Notes: generated by a model from the letters alone, not told the origin. A stretch of DNA of 64,000 nucleotides from Mycolicibacterium sp. YH-1 (GCF_022557175.1 NZ_CP092915.1:5828001-5892000); one strand, 5' to 3'. Positions 19,414 through 28,585 are shown, numbered from the stretch's first letter. A program made the numbers and translations.

Positions 19414-20087
19414 TGCATTGCACTTTCGGGAAGAAACTTTCCGAGATGCCGTTCTGCACGCCGGATCGCGAAGCTCAACACGCTGGTCATGACGAAGTAG
19501 AGCATGGCAACGAGAATCCATACCTCGAACGCCCTGAAGGAGTTGGCGATGATGATCTGGCCCTCTCGGGTCAGCTCGGTCACGCCGACGACAGCCAACA
19601 ACGAGGTGTCTTTGAGACACATGACCAGTTGGTTGCCGATCCCAGGAAGCCCGTGCAGCAGCGCCTGCGGTGCGATGACGGTCCGCAACGACCGGCTCCA
19701 CGACATCCCGAGTGATCGCGCGCTCTCGTATTGCGCGACGGGCACTCCCTGAATGGCACCCCGGACCACTTCGCTGATGTAGGCGCCGTAGTGCGCACCT
19801 ATCGCGATGAGCCCAACTGTCGTCGCCGGCAGCGCTTCTCCGGTGATGATGGGGAGACCGAAGAACAGGAAGAAGATCTGCACGATCAGCGGTGTCCCGC
19901 GGATGACCTCGACGTAGCAGAGCACCGCCGTCTTGAGGACGGGCACCTTGAACGCCGTCACCGTTCCGCACACCGACCCAATCACTAGGGCGATAAGGCT
20001 GCCAAAAACGGTGAGAAATAACGTGACCTGCGCGCCGTCGAGGAGGGCCGGAAGGGACTGCAACCAGAAGTCCAGTAAGTTCGGCAT
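19410..20087 (-). CDS. Polar amino acid ABC transporter, permease
   Basis: 225 residues with about five membrane helices and the HisM/GlnP-family motif region RGTPLIVQIFFLFFG, plus the EAA-type loop YESARSLGMSWSRSLRTVIAPQAL. It forms the inner membrane channel for the ABC importer. It lies 8 bp after the binding-protein gene and overlaps the ATPase gene. Confidence 0.94.
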   Translation of the reverse strand: MPNLLDFWLQSLPALLDGAQVTLFLTVFGSLIALVIGSVCGTVTAFKVPVLKTAVLCYVEVIRGTPLIVQIFFLFFGLPIITGEALPATTVGLIAIGAHYGAYISEVVRGAIQGVPVAQYESARSLGMSWSRSLRTVIAPQALLHGLPGIGNQLVMCLKDTSLLAVVGVTELTREGQIIIANSFRAFEVWILVAMLYFVMTSVLSFAIRRAERHLGKFLPESAMQ

Positions 20088-20095
20088 GTGGGCGC

Positions 20096-20905
20096 CTAGT
20101 CGAGATTGCCTGGCAGGGACGAAGCCTCAGGTTCTTTACCGAAGTACTTCTGGTATATCTTCGAGTAGGTGCCGTCCTCCACCATTGCCAGCAAGCTGGT
20201 GTCGATGGCTTCCTTGACGTCGGGGCGGTCCTTCGGCACGGCGTAGCCGTAATTGTCTTTGGTCAGCAGAGGCCCGCGGACCTCCAGCTTTCCCGCCCCC
20301 TGCTTGGCGATGAAGAAGTCGAGGATTGCCCCGTCGTTGGCAACAGCATCGTCGACGCCACTGAGTACCGCAGCGAGCTGGTCGTTGGTGGTGTTGTAGC
20401 GATGAATTTCAATTTCGGCGGCGAACGGCAGCTGTTCCATGTAGAGCGAGTTGTTGGAGCCCGTCTTCACCGCAACGCTGCGACCCTTGAGGTCTTCGAC
20501 ACTCTGTACCGGTGAATCCGGCCGCGTCGCAAGGACAATGCCGGTCCGGAAGTAGGGCGTCGAGAAGTCCACCACTTCCCTACGCTTGTCCGTGATGGAC
20601 ATCGACGCTGCACCGATCTGGGCCTGGCCGGCCAGAAGCGCGGGTAGCACGCCGTCGAACGGGAGAGGCTTTTGCTCCAGAGTGAACCCCGACCGCTTCG
20701 CGACCTCATCGATGACGTCGACGTCGAAGCCTGACAGTGTGCGGCCTTCCACGGAGATGAAAGGAGGACTGTCGGCGTCGTAGGCGACCGCGATGGTCTG
20801 CCCTCTCAGCCCTTCCGCAGAGCGTTCGGACGGCGAACTCCCGCAGCCCGCCAGCGCGAGGGCACTCGCTGCGGCGAGCGCGAGTAGAGCCTTGGTGGTT
20901 TTCAT
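20096..20905 (-). CDS. Polar amino acid ABC transporter, substrate-binding lipoprotein
   Basis: 269 residues from ATG 20905. The signal peptide ends in the lipobox LAGC, so the mature protein begins at Cys21 and is membrane anchored. The fold is family-3 solute-binding (SFSGFDVDV-like motif LSGFDVDVIDEVAKRSGF, GAASMSITDKRREVVDFSTPY, and LKGRSVAVKTGSN). These bind polar or basic amino acids and related compounds. It is the second gene of the operon, after the M24 enzyme. Confidence 0.93.
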   Translation of the reverse strand: MKTTKALLALAAASALALAGCGSSPSERSAEGLRGQTIAVAYDADSPPFISVEGRTLSGFDVDVIDEVAKRSGFTLEQKPLPFDGVLPALLAGQAQIGAASMSITDKRREVVDFSTPYFRTGIVLATRPDSPVQSVEDLKGRSVAVKTGSNNSLYMEQLPFAAEIEIHRYNTTNDQLAAVLSGVDDAVANDGAILDFFIAKQGAGKLEVRGPLLTKDNYGYAVPKDRPDVKEAIDTSLLAMVEDGTYSKIYQKYFGKEPEASSLPGNLD

Positions 20906-20940
20906 GGCACTGTCTCGTTTCTGTTGTGGACGTTGGATTT

Positions 20941-22200
20941 TCAGATGGAGAATGCGAGGCGGTCGCAAGTGGTGAGAACTTCGACGCCCGTGTTCGTGAC
21001 GAGGACCGTGTCCTCGATCTGCAGGCCTCCGGTGCCCATCTCGTAGAAGGGCACCTCGAAGTTCAGCACTTCGCCCTCGACTAGGACAACGTCGGGCGAC
21101 TGCGTGGGACTCAAGACCGGGAACTCGTACATATCGAGGCCGATTCCATGTCCCAAGTGATGCCTGCGGAAGTCCGAGATGCCGTTGGCCCGCACCGTCT
21201 CCAATCCCCGCGCGACGAGGTCGACGACTCGCACGCCTGGTGCCGCCATCTCGAACATGGCGGTTATTCCCGCGTGGATCGCTTTCTCGGCCAATTTGAT
21301 TCGAGGTGACATCGGACCGATGCATGCGTTGCGTCCGGTGTCGGAGCTGTAGCCGGCGAAGCGTCCGCCGCAGTCAATTCGGATCGTGTCTCCGTGCTGT
21401 ACCCGCACCTCGCCGTCTGGAGGGAAGCAGCCGCTGGCTCGGCCGCCGATGTTGACCTCGCAATGGCCGGGGACGATCCCGGCGTCGATGCACGCATGTT
21501 GGTAGTGCGTCCACAGATCCGTCTCAGATGATCCGATCTCGGCGCTGCGGAAGACGGACTCCATGGCGCATTCGGTCCTGCGTGCGACGTCGGCTAGCAG
21601 GGTGACCTCGTCCGGCGTCTTGATTCTGCGCACTCGCTGCAGCACGGCGTTGCCGTCGACATCGGCGACAAATGGGTATCGGTCTCCCAGACGGCGAAGC
21701 GTCGCAAGGTCGATGCCCCGCCCGTCGACTGCCAGGCGTTCACCGGAGCCAAGTCCCGCCTCGGCGACAACGGCGTCAAGTGCTGCCAGCGCATCCGGGA
21801 AGTGCGGTACCCCTGTCCGCATCGACTGCCAGTGGCGGTCGAGGTCTGAGAGTTCACCGTCCGGGGACAACGTCACGAAGAAGTCGCCATAGGTCACCAG
21901 AAAGCAGTCTTCGAGCTCTGCGGTCGCCAGGTACTCCCCCGCGTTGAGCGGTGCGACGAGCCCACGGCGACCGTCAGCGTTCACCACGGCGTAGACGCCG
22001 TGATCGCGGAACGTCCGCAGCGGCCAGTGGTCGTATCCAGTGAGATAGACGATGTTCTCCACCGTCGTTGTCACTACGCCGTTCAAGTCCAGCGTGGCCA
22101 GTTCACGTGCGCACTGCGCACCATTGAAGTAGACGCCTGCGCGACGACGGTGGGCAAATGAGGCTGGGGCGTGACCGAAAGCACTGGTGATCTGCGTCAT
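20941..22200 (-). CDS. M24-family metallohydrolase (Xaa-Pro peptidase/creatinase-like)
   Basis: 419 residues from ATG 22200. A creatinase-type N-terminal domain (about 1-170) precedes the pita-bread catalytic domain. All five metal ligands of a true M24 enzyme are seen: IRIDCGG, SSDTGRN, HHLGHGIGLD, NFEVPFY and QIEDTVLV. The usual HExP after the third ligand is instead MYEFP, replacing a substrate-binding His by Tyr, which suggests an unusual substrate. It begins the eight-gene operon. The start may be leaderless: a TATA-rich operator/-10 lies 8 bases upstream. The frame upstream of 22200 runs into that element. Confidence 0.85.
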   Translation of the reverse strand: MTQITSAFGHAPASFAHRRRAGVYFNGAQCARELATLDLNGVVTTTVENIVYLTGYDHWPLRTFRDHGVYAVVNADGRRGLVAPLNAGEYLATAELEDCFLVTYGDFFVTLSPDGELSDLDRHWQSMRTGVPHFPDALAALDAVVAEAGLGSGERLAVDGRGIDLATLRRLGDRYPFVADVDGNAVLQRVRRIKTPDEVTLLADVARRTECAMESVFRSAEIGSSETDLWTHYQHACIDAGIVPGHCEVNIGGRASGCFPPDGEVRVQHGDTIRIDCGGRFAGYSSDTGRNACIGPMSPRIKLAEKAIHAGITAMFEMAAPGVRVVDLVARGLETVRANGISDFRRHHLGHGIGLDMYEFPVLSPTQSPDVVLVEGEVLNFEVPFYEMGTGGLQIEDTVLVTNTGVEVLTTCDRLAFSI

Positions 22201-22207
22201 ACTCCGC

Positions 22208-22219
22208 ACTATATATAGT
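22208..22219. promoter_or_regulatory. Candidate GntR operator overlapping divergent promoters
   Basis: ACTATATATAGT is a perfect 12-bp palindrome in otherwise GC-rich DNA, between the M24 gene (start 22200, minus) and the aldehyde dehydrogenase (plus). On the minus strand it continues as ATACTATATATAGT, and its first 11 bases recur directly upstream of the GntR gene at 24597-24607. It probably overlaps the -10 elements. Confidence 0.6.
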
Positions 22220-22282
22220 ATGGTGTACATCGTCTAGTGGGAGCGCCAAATTCATGTGGCCCGCAGGAGAGGAACGATCGAC

Positions 22283-23731
22283 TTGACCGACGTACTGGAA
22301 TCACGGCTACTCATCCACGGCCAGTGGCGCGAGGCAGAGTTCAATAGGACTCTGGCGGTGGACAACCCGGCGACGGGCCGTGCCCTGGCGGACGTCGCCG
22401 ACGCCAGTGTCGCCGATGCCGCGCTAGCGGTCGCGGCTGCGGTGCAGGCTCAGGAACAATGGTCGCGAACCTCGCCTCAGACTCGGTCCGACATGCTTTA
22501 TCGGGCATACGAACTGGTGTTGTCCCGTAGTGAGCGGCTGGCCAGGATAGTGACGCTCGAGATGGGCAAGCCTCTACTCGAGGCCCACGCAGAAGTCCGC
22601 TACGCGGCCGGATTCCTGCGCTGGTTCTCCGAGGCCGCAGTGCGGATCACCGGCGAGTTTCGTGACAGCAATGACGGGCTGTCGCGCTGGATGGTCCGAA
22701 AGGAGCCGGTCGGACCGGCACTTCTGATCACGCCGTGGAACTTTCCGATAGCAATGGCCGCACGCAAGATCGGTCCGGCGCTAGCAGCGGGCTGTACAGC
22801 GGTTCTGAAACCCGCGCCGCAAACCCCATTGTCAAGCCTGGCCCTCGCCGAGATCTTCATCGAAGCCGGCATTCCGGCTGGCGTGCTGAACGTCATCCCC
22901 ACCAGCACGGCTGCCGAAGTGGTGCGCCCGCTGCTGCACAGCGGAGACATCAGAAAGCTCTCGTTCACCGGTTCCACCGCTGTCGGTCGGATACTCCTCG
23001 AACAATGCGGCCCGCGGATAGTCCGGACCTCCCTCGAACTCGGCGGCAACGCGCCTTTCATCGTCTTCGACGACGCCGACGTGGACCGCGCGGTCGACGG
23101 CGCGATGGATGCCAAGATGCGGAACATGGGTCAGGCATGCACTGCGGCCAACCGCTTTCTGGTCGCGGCGCCCATCGCGGATGAGTTCAGCACACGTTTC
23201 GCCGCCAGGATGGGACAGCTGCGCGTAGGCGACGGATTGGACGATGGCATCGACGTCGGGCCACTGATCGACCAGCAGGCGCGGGAGAAGGTGGACCGAT
23301 TGGTACGCGACAGCCAATCCCGTGGGGCGAGCACTCTCATCGGCGGCACATCCCCCGAACGCGACGGATACTTCTACAGCCCAACGGTTTTGACTGGTGT
23401 CCCCCACGGCAGCCCGATCGTCAACGAGGAGATCTTCGGGCCGATCGCCTCGGTTCAGACCTTCGAGACCGAAGCTGAGGCGATCGAGATCGCCAACAGC
23501 ACACCGTGGGGTCTGGCCGGCTATGTGTTCACCACCGACCTCGACCGGGCGTTCCGGGCTTCCGAAAGGCTGGCTGTGGGAATGGTGGGGTTGAACACCG
23601 GAATCGTCTCCAACCCGGCGATCCCCTTCGGCGGCATCAAAGAATCCGGGGTCGGGCGCGAAGGCGGCCTGACAGGTATCGACGAGTTTCTCGAGCAGAA
23701 ACTCATCAGCGTGCCAATCGCTTCGCACTGA
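22283..23731 (+). CDS. NAD(P)-dependent aldehyde dehydrogenase (succinate-semialdehyde dehydrogenase-like)
   Basis: 482 residues from TTG 22283, which has AGGAGAGG about 10 bases upstream; a GTG at 22256 with no ribosome-binding site would add nine residues. The ALDH fold is complete: ITPWNFPIAMAARK, FTGSTAVGR, catalytic Glu in LELGGNAP, nucleophile Cys in MGQACTAANR. Closest in style to GabD. It diverges from the M24 operon and precedes the uronate-dehydrogenase-like gene. It would oxidise the aldehyde made by the FAD oxidase or threonine aldolase. Confidence 0.9.
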   Translation: MTDVLESRLLIHGQWREAEFNRTLAVDNPATGRALADVADASVADAALAVAAAVQAQEQWSRTSPQTRSDMLYRAYELVLSRSERLARIVTLEMGKPLLEAHAEVRYAAGFLRWFSEAAVRITGEFRDSNDGLSRWMVRKEPVGPALLITPWNFPIAMAARKIGPALAAGCTAVLKPAPQTPLSSLALAEIFIEAGIPAGVLNVIPTSTAAEVVRPLLHSGDIRKLSFTGSTAVGRILLEQCGPRIVRTSLELGGNAPFIVFDDADVDRAVDGAMDAKMRNMGQACTAANRFLVAAPIADEFSTRFAARMGQLRVGDGLDDGIDVGPLIDQQAREKVDRLVRDSQSRGASTLIGGTSPERDGYFYSPTVLTGVPHGSPIVNEEIFGPIASVQTFETEAEAIEIANSTPWGLAGYVFTTDLDRAFRASERLAVGMVGLNTGIVSNPAIPFGGIKESGVGREGGLTGIDEFLEQKLISVPIASH

Positions 23732-23757
23732 CCATAAGCACTCCCCCGACCACGCTC

Positions 23758-24597
23758 ATGAAAGACATGCCAATGACAAACGATGCCAGTCCATCCACCA
23801 TCCGTCGCTGGGCGATGACCGGCGCCGCCGGCAGTGTCGGCCGCCACCTCAGAGCAACCCTCGCGGACTCCTTCGACGAGTTAATCCTGTTGGACATCAA
23901 CGCTATCGAGGACCCCGCAGCCCATGAGCGCGTCGTCACAGTCGACCTGCGCGACCTCAACGCGCTACAAGAGGCCCTCGCCGGCGTAGACGGCATCATC
24001 CATCTCGGAGGCCTTGCGGATGAGGCGGACTTTCACGATCTCGCAGAGGTCAACATCGTCGGCACCTACCACCTCTTGGAGGCCGCGCGGCTGAACTCAG
24101 TTCGCCGAGTCGTCTACGCGAGCAGTAACCGCGCCACCGGCTTCTACCCCACCGGCCATGTTGTCACCTGCGAGGACCCCTACCGCCCAGACGGGCTCTA
24201 CGGCGTCACGAAGGCCGCCACCGAGACGCTCTGCCGGCTCTACACAGACAAGTTCGGCCTAGAGGTCGCCTGCCTACGAATCGGAAGTTTCGAGCAGAAG
24301 CCGACCACGCCGCGTGAACTCCACACCTGGTTGAGCCCAGGTGACTGCACCGCAGCCTTCCGCGCGGCGGTCGAGGCGCAGTACACCTTCACCACGTTCT
24401 ACGCCGTCTCGAACAACACGCACCTGTGGTGGGACCTCGAGCCAGGTGCCGCCATCGGGTTTGTCCCACGTGACAACGCGGAATCATTCGCGGGCTCGAT
24501 CACGGGCGACCCGCTCGAACCCCAGGGCGGCGTGTTCGCGACACCAGAGTTCACCCTGACGCGGCAAAAGCACCTAACGCGATCAGAGGGACTGTAA
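23758..24597 (+). CDS. NAD-dependent epimerase/dehydratase family, uronate dehydrogenase-like
   Basis: 279 residues from ATG 23758 (ATG at 23767 and 23773 also possible; no strong ribosome-binding site). Extended SDR: MTGAAGSVGRHLR nucleotide motif, HLGGLAD, YASSNRATGFYPTG and catalytic YGVTK. The pattern HLGG...ASSN...GYYP is typical of uronate dehydrogenase, which converts uronates to aldarolactones. A lactonase-like PTE protein is encoded in the divergent operon. The true substrate may differ, since the other genes point to amino compounds. Confidence 0.83.
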   Translation: MKDMPMTNDASPSTIRRWAMTGAAGSVGRHLRATLADSFDELILLDINAIEDPAAHERVVTVDLRDLNALQEALAGVDGIIHLGGLADEADFHDLAEVNIVGTYHLLEAARLNSVRRVVYASSNRATGFYPTGHVVTCEDPYRPDGLYGVTKAATETLCRLYTDKFGLEVACLRIGSFEQKPTTPRELHTWLSPGDCTAAFRAAVEAQYTFTTFYAVSNNTHLWWDLEPGAAIGFVPRDNAESFAGSITGDPLEPQGGVFATPEFTLTRQKHLTRSEGL

Positions 24598-24607
24598 TAC
24601 TATATAT
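24597..24607. promoter_or_regulatory. Second copy of the GntR-cluster element
   Basis: ATACTATATAT lies 8 bases before the GntR ATG and matches the minus-strand reading of 22211-22221. It probably serves as both -10 region and operator, implying autoregulation and a leaderless transcript. Confidence 0.5.
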
Positions 24608-24614
24608 TGGCGCC

Positions 24615-25256
24615 ATGACTGAGCCTCCCGTCGTCAAGTCGGCTCGCGAGACGGCCTACGACTACCTCAAGGCTTCGATCGTCTCGGGAGAACTGAAGCC
24701 CGGCCAAATCATCGACGACGCCACCGTCGCGAGTCTCTGCGGAATCAGTCGTACGCCGGTCCGGGAAGCGTTGATCCAGCTCGAGAAAGTCGGATTGGTT
24801 CACGCGCCTCCTCGTAGGCGACCATCCGTCGCGCCAAGCATGGGAGACGACGTTGAACAGATCCTCGCCCCACTCGGGGCACTACAGGCAGTGGCGGCAC
24901 GGCTCGCGACACCTCTGGCAACCGCCGCCGATGTCAGTCTGATGGAGGAACTCAACAGCAAACTGGTCGCGGCCGCCGACGCCAATGACTGGACGGCGGC
25001 AGCCGTCGCCGACATGAACTTTCACTTTGTTCTGGTGAATCGGACGAACAATAGATTCCTGATCTCCGAGGTCGACAATCTGCAGACGCTCTTCAACCGT
25101 GCGAAGCGGCTGTACATGCGGAATCGTGGGCCTGACCAGAAGTCAGGCCAAGAACACGCCGCCATCATCGACGCCGTCAAGAACGGCGACGCTGAGGGCG
25201 CCGCGGCCGCGACAATCAAGAATTTTCAGCGCCTCCCGGAAGACGGCGATGACTAG
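24615..25256 (+). CDS. GntR-family (FadR/FCD subfamily) transcriptional regulator
   Basis: 213 residues. N-terminal winged helix-turn-helix (AYDYLKASIVSGELKPGQ, SRTPVREALIQLEKVGLV) and a C-terminal all-helical FCD domain that usually binds a carboxylate through Asp and His residues (MNFHFVLVNRTNN, GQEHAAIIDAVKNGD). It follows the aldehyde and uronate dehydrogenase genes and most likely controls both arms of the cluster through the shared ATACTATATAT element. The ligand should be an acidic pathway intermediate. Confidence 0.88.
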   Translation: MTEPPVVKSARETAYDYLKASIVSGELKPGQIIDDATVASLCGISRTPVREALIQLEKVGLVHAPPRRRPSVAPSMGDDVEQILAPLGALQAVAARLATPLATAADVSLMEELNSKLVAAADANDWTAAAVADMNFHFVLVNRTNNRFLISEVDNLQTLFNRAKRLYMRNRGPDQKSGQEHAAIIDAVKNGDAEGAAAATIKNFQRLPEDGDD

Positions 25257-25298
25257 CTCCCATGCGTCGGTCCGAGGCCCCGTCACGCCAGTCACGAT

Positions 25299-26864
25299 TT
25301 AGACAGTGGCGCGGTCGCGGCCCTCCCAGTGCGGCTTACGCAGGTCTTTCTTGAGGATCTTGCCGGTGGGGTTACGGGGCAGCGCATCAACGATGTCGAC
25401 GGTCTTCGGGCACTTGTAGGCGGCAAGGCGCTCGCGGGCCCACCCGATGATCTCCTGATCGGTGGCCTCACCCTCAAGTGCGACAATGGCTTTCACCGCC
25501 TCGCCCCATTTGTCGTCGGGCACACCGATCACCGCGACCTCGACGATGGCGGGATGTTCGGCCAGTACGCGCTCCACCTCGATGGAGTACACGTTCTCGC
25601 CACCGGTGATGATCATGTCCTTGAGCCGGTCCTCGACGAAGATGAAACCGTCGGCATCGACCCGGCCGATGTCACCGGTGCGAAACCAGCCATCGGATGT
25701 GATCGCCTCAGCGGTCGCCTCCGGCTTACCGTGGTAGCCCTTCATCAACTGCGGTGTCCGGAACCACAATTCGCCTTGCGCGCCATCGGCGACGTCTTCG
25801 AGCGTGTCGGGGTCGACAACCCGAACCTCCGCGCCGGAGATGACCTTGCCCGCGCTGACCATCCGGTCCTCGTCCCCGGAGCGGTGGTCGTCGCCACCGA
25901 GGAGACTGATCACACCGCACACCTCGGTGAGCCCGTATACCTGAATGAACTCGGTATCCGGCCACGCCTGCAACGCAGAACGCAACAGCGGCAACGGCAT
26001 CGGTGACGCGCCGTAGGCGTAGGTCTTCAACGCGCCGAAGAGCTTCACCGCGTCCTCACCCGACTCCAGCACCTTGGCCAGCACGGCGGGAACCAGGAAC
26101 GTTCGGTTGGCGCCGGCCAGAATGCCGCCAGCCAGTGCGGCGCCGTCGACATCGCGCGTCATGTACGTCGGCGCGCCGTTGTGCAGGCCGAACTGCATGT
26201 AGGAGGTGCCGCCGACGTGGAACAGCGGCATCGCGACGAGGCTCTTGTCCTCTGGCCCCAGCGTCCAGCCCTCGAACGCGTTGATGGTGTGCGCGATGAC
26301 ATTGGCCTGGGTCAGGGCGACACCCTTCGGCCGCCCCGTGGTGCCCGACGAGTACATGATGATGGCGACGTCATCGGACTGCACGTCGGGCGAGCGATCG
26401 ACCGGTGTTGCCGCCGCCAGCATCGCCTCGTACTCGTCGCCGTCCTCGCCCTCCGGTGTCACCACCACGATCTCGGTCACCGCGGTGAGCTTGTCTCGGA
26501 TCTTGTCGATGCCCGCCGCGAACTCCGACCCGACGATCAGCAGCTTGGCGCCGGAATCGTTGAGCACGTAGTCCATCTCGTCGGCCGCCAGCCGGAAGTT
26601 GATGATGGCAGTGGCCGCGCCAAGCGACGCCGCGGCGATCGTCAGCTCGACGCAGGCGGGGTGGTTCTTGTCGAGGAATGCCACGACGTCGCCACGCGAG
26701 ATGCCGCGCTGCGCCAGCGCACCCGCGAGCCGCCGGATGCGGTCGTGGAACTGCGACCACGTCCACGTGCGACCCAGGTAGGTGATGGCATCGTCATCGG
26801 GTTTGGTCTTGGCCCAGTGGGCCACGCGCTCATCGAGGAATCGGGGGTGAGGCAGGTCCGACAT
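25299..26864 (-). CDS. Acyl-CoA synthetase (FadD, ANL superfamily)
   Basis: 521 residues. ATP-dependent acid-CoA ligase with A3 motif YSSGTTGRPKG, VYGLTEVCG, WFRTGDIG, KDMIITGGENVYS and the catalytic Lys in PRNPTGKILKKDLR. It activates a carboxylic acid to its CoA thioester. It lies 30 bp after the amidohydrolase and is probably cotranscribed, so the acid released by that hydrolase could be its substrate. It is a mid-length FadD; the exact mycobacterial orthologue is not certain. Confidence 0.92.
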   Translation of the reverse strand: MSDLPHPRFLDERVAHWAKTKPDDDAITYLGRTWTWSQFHDRIRRLAGALAQRGISRGDVVAFLDKNHPACVELTIAAASLGAATAIINFRLAADEMDYVLNDSGAKLLIVGSEFAAGIDKIRDKLTAVTEIVVVTPEGEDGDEYEAMLAAATPVDRSPDVQSDDVAIIMYSSGTTGRPKGVALTQANVIAHTINAFEGWTLGPEDKSLVAMPLFHVGGTSYMQFGLHNGAPTYMTRDVDGAALAGGILAGANRTFLVPAVLAKVLESGEDAVKLFGALKTYAYGASPMPLPLLRSALQAWPDTEFIQVYGLTEVCGVISLLGGDDHRSGDEDRMVSAGKVISGAEVRVVDPDTLEDVADGAQGELWFRTPQLMKGYHGKPEATAEAITSDGWFRTGDIGRVDADGFIFVEDRLKDMIITGGENVYSIEVERVLAEHPAIVEVAVIGVPDDKWGEAVKAIVALEGEATDQEIIGWARERLAAYKCPKTVDIVDALPRNPTGKILKKDLRKPHWEGRDRATV

Positions 26865-26894
26865 GGCCGAGAGCGTGCCAGAACTACGTCGCCA

Positions 26895-28502
26895 TCAGGC
26901 GGTTTTAGCAAAAACCTGTTTGCCCGCGAGATAGGTCGCGACAACGTCGAGGTCAGCGATGTCCTGCGCAGGCACCGCGCGCGGGTCGGCCGACAGCACC
27001 ACCAGATCGGCGTACTTGCCGACCTCCAGGGAGCCGACCACGTCATCGGCGAACAACTGCCACGCCGCGTCGATCGTCTGCGCACGGATGGCCTGCTCGA
27101 CGGTGATGCGCTCCTGCGGGGCGAGCACGCGCCCGCTCGGCGCCAGTCGAGTGGCGGCGACGCTGATATTGCGCAGCGGCTCCTCGGGTGTCACCGGCGG
27201 ATCGTTGTGCAGTGAGATCCGCATGCCGGTGGCCACGGCCGACCCCGCGGGCATCCACGTCTCTCCGTGCTCGGGACCGAACAGCCCGTCGACGAGAACG
27301 TCACCCCAGTAGTGAATGTGGTCGACGAAGATGCTGCACGTGACACCGAGGTCGTGGGCGCGCTGCAGCTGTGCGGGCGTGATGGCGCCGACGTGTTCGA
27401 GGCGCAGCCGATGGTCATCGCGCGGGTGCTTGGCGATTGCCTGCTCGTACACGTCGAGGATGGTGTCCACACCGCGATCACCGTGCACGTGGCACGCCAT
27501 CTGCCACCCGAGCGGGTAGTAGGCGGCGACGATCTCCTCCAACTGCTCGCGGGTGTAGTTGGCGTGCCCGCACGATCCGGGCGTCACCCCGATGGTGCGC
27601 ACGGCGTCGGTGTCGAGGTAGGGGAACGTCAGGTCGATGTTGCCGATCCACGGCGACCCGTCGACCCAGATCTTGATGCCGACCTGCTTGACCATGTCGT
27701 CACCGTTGGCCAGTGCCTCGGTGGTCGTCATCTGCTCCGTCGACATCTCATACGTGCGCAGCCGCACCGTGACGTCGCCACGCAACGTCTCCAGCATCGG
27801 CCGGAACATCGGATCGAAGGCCATCTCCGAACACGTCGTCAGCCCGGCGCGGTTGAGCCGCGCGCACTCGGCGAGCAGCATCGCCGGGTAGCCGTTCGGG
27901 TCGACCGCGTCACCGACGAGGGAGAACACCGCACCGGTCTCGATCGCCGTGCCGTCGAGCTCACCGTCGGCATCGCGTCCGAACGACGCGCCCTTCGGGT
28001 CCGGGGTGTCGCGGTTCAGTCCGTTGCGCTGCGCGGCAGCGGAGTTGAAGTACGCCTTGTGCCCGGAGTTGTGCACGATCACGAGCGGGGTGTCGGGAGC
28101 CTGGTCGTTGAGCCACGCCAGCGTGGGCTCCGGCAGACCCTCCTGCAACAGCGGATCCCAGCCGTTGAGGTAGGCGCCGTCTGCGCCACGGGCGGCGACC
28201 TCCCGCGCGATGGCGGCCACCACGTCGTCGGCGCGTGACATCGTGACGGGCCGGATGTCGACGATGCGGTCGGCGAGCACGATCGCCTCCATCAGCGGGT
28301 GCCCGTGCGCCTCGACGAACCCCGGCATCACGCACCGCTGCCGCAGCTCGACCACCTCGGTGCCGGGTCCAACCAGGTGCTCGACGTCCGCCCGCTCCCC
28401 CACCGCCACGATGCGGCCGTCGGCGACAGCGAGCGCCTGCGCGGTCGGCCGGGCGTCGTCGACGGTCAGCACGGTACCGAATAACACCAGGTCAGCGGGC
28501 AT
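26895..28502 (-). CDS. Amidohydrolase family protein (YtcJ-like, Rv0552 homologue)
   Basis: 535 residues. Metal-dependent hydrolase with VMPGFVEAHGHP (two His ligands), a CHVHGDRGVDTIL strand, LEHVGAITP and a C-terminal GSLEVGKYADLVVLS typical of YtcJ/N-substituted formamide deformylases. It hydrolyses an amide; substrate unknown. M. tuberculosis Rv0552 has the same relation to FadD8 and MenC/MenB genes, so position supports orthology. It diverges from the DGPF gene with a 140-bp gap. Confidence 0.88.
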   Translation of the reverse strand: MPADLVLFGTVLTVDDARPTAQALAVADGRIVAVGERADVEHLVGPGTEVVELRQRCVMPGFVEAHGHPLMEAIVLADRIVDIRPVTMSRADDVVAAIAREVAARGADGAYLNGWDPLLQEGLPEPTLAWLNDQAPDTPLVIVHNSGHKAYFNSAAAQRNGLNRDTPDPKGASFGRDADGELDGTAIETGAVFSLVGDAVDPNGYPAMLLAECARLNRAGLTTCSEMAFDPMFRPMLETLRGDVTVRLRTYEMSTEQMTTTEALANGDDMVKQVGIKIWVDGSPWIGNIDLTFPYLDTDAVRTIGVTPGSCGHANYTREQLEEIVAAYYPLGWQMACHVHGDRGVDTILDVYEQAIAKHPRDDHRLRLEHVGAITPAQLQRAHDLGVTCSIFVDHIHYWGDVLVDGLFGPEHGETWMPAGSAVATGMRISLHNDPPVTPEEPLRNISVAATRLAPSGRVLAPQERITVEQAIRAQTIDAAWQLFADDVVGSLEVGKYADLVVLSADPRAVPAQDIADLDVVATYLAGKQVFAKTA

Positions 28503-28558
28503 TGGGTGATCCTATCGGCGGCATTGGGAAAATCCTTGCGAAACAAAGTTCACCGCCG

Positions 28559-28585
28559 TGTCGATTTCGGGTGTTGCCGTTCGAC
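28559..28585 (+). promoter_or_regulatory. Candidate ECF42 sigma promoter of the DGPF gene
   Basis: TGTCGA (28559-28564), a 17-bp spacer and CGAC (28582-28585) match the reported ECF42 -35 (TGTCGA) and -10 (CGA/TC) elements. It leaves about 50 bases to the start of the DGPF gene, the usual ECF42 target class. An ECF42 sigma factor is encoded at 33731. Confidence 0.6.

Noticed and set aside
17501-22200. Creatine or ectoine degradation cluster (M24 plus sarcosine-oxidase-like enzyme)
   Set aside because: The M24 enzyme keeps all five metal ligands, unlike creatinase, and no DoeB deacetylase or transaminase is present for ectoine, so I kept the substrate open.
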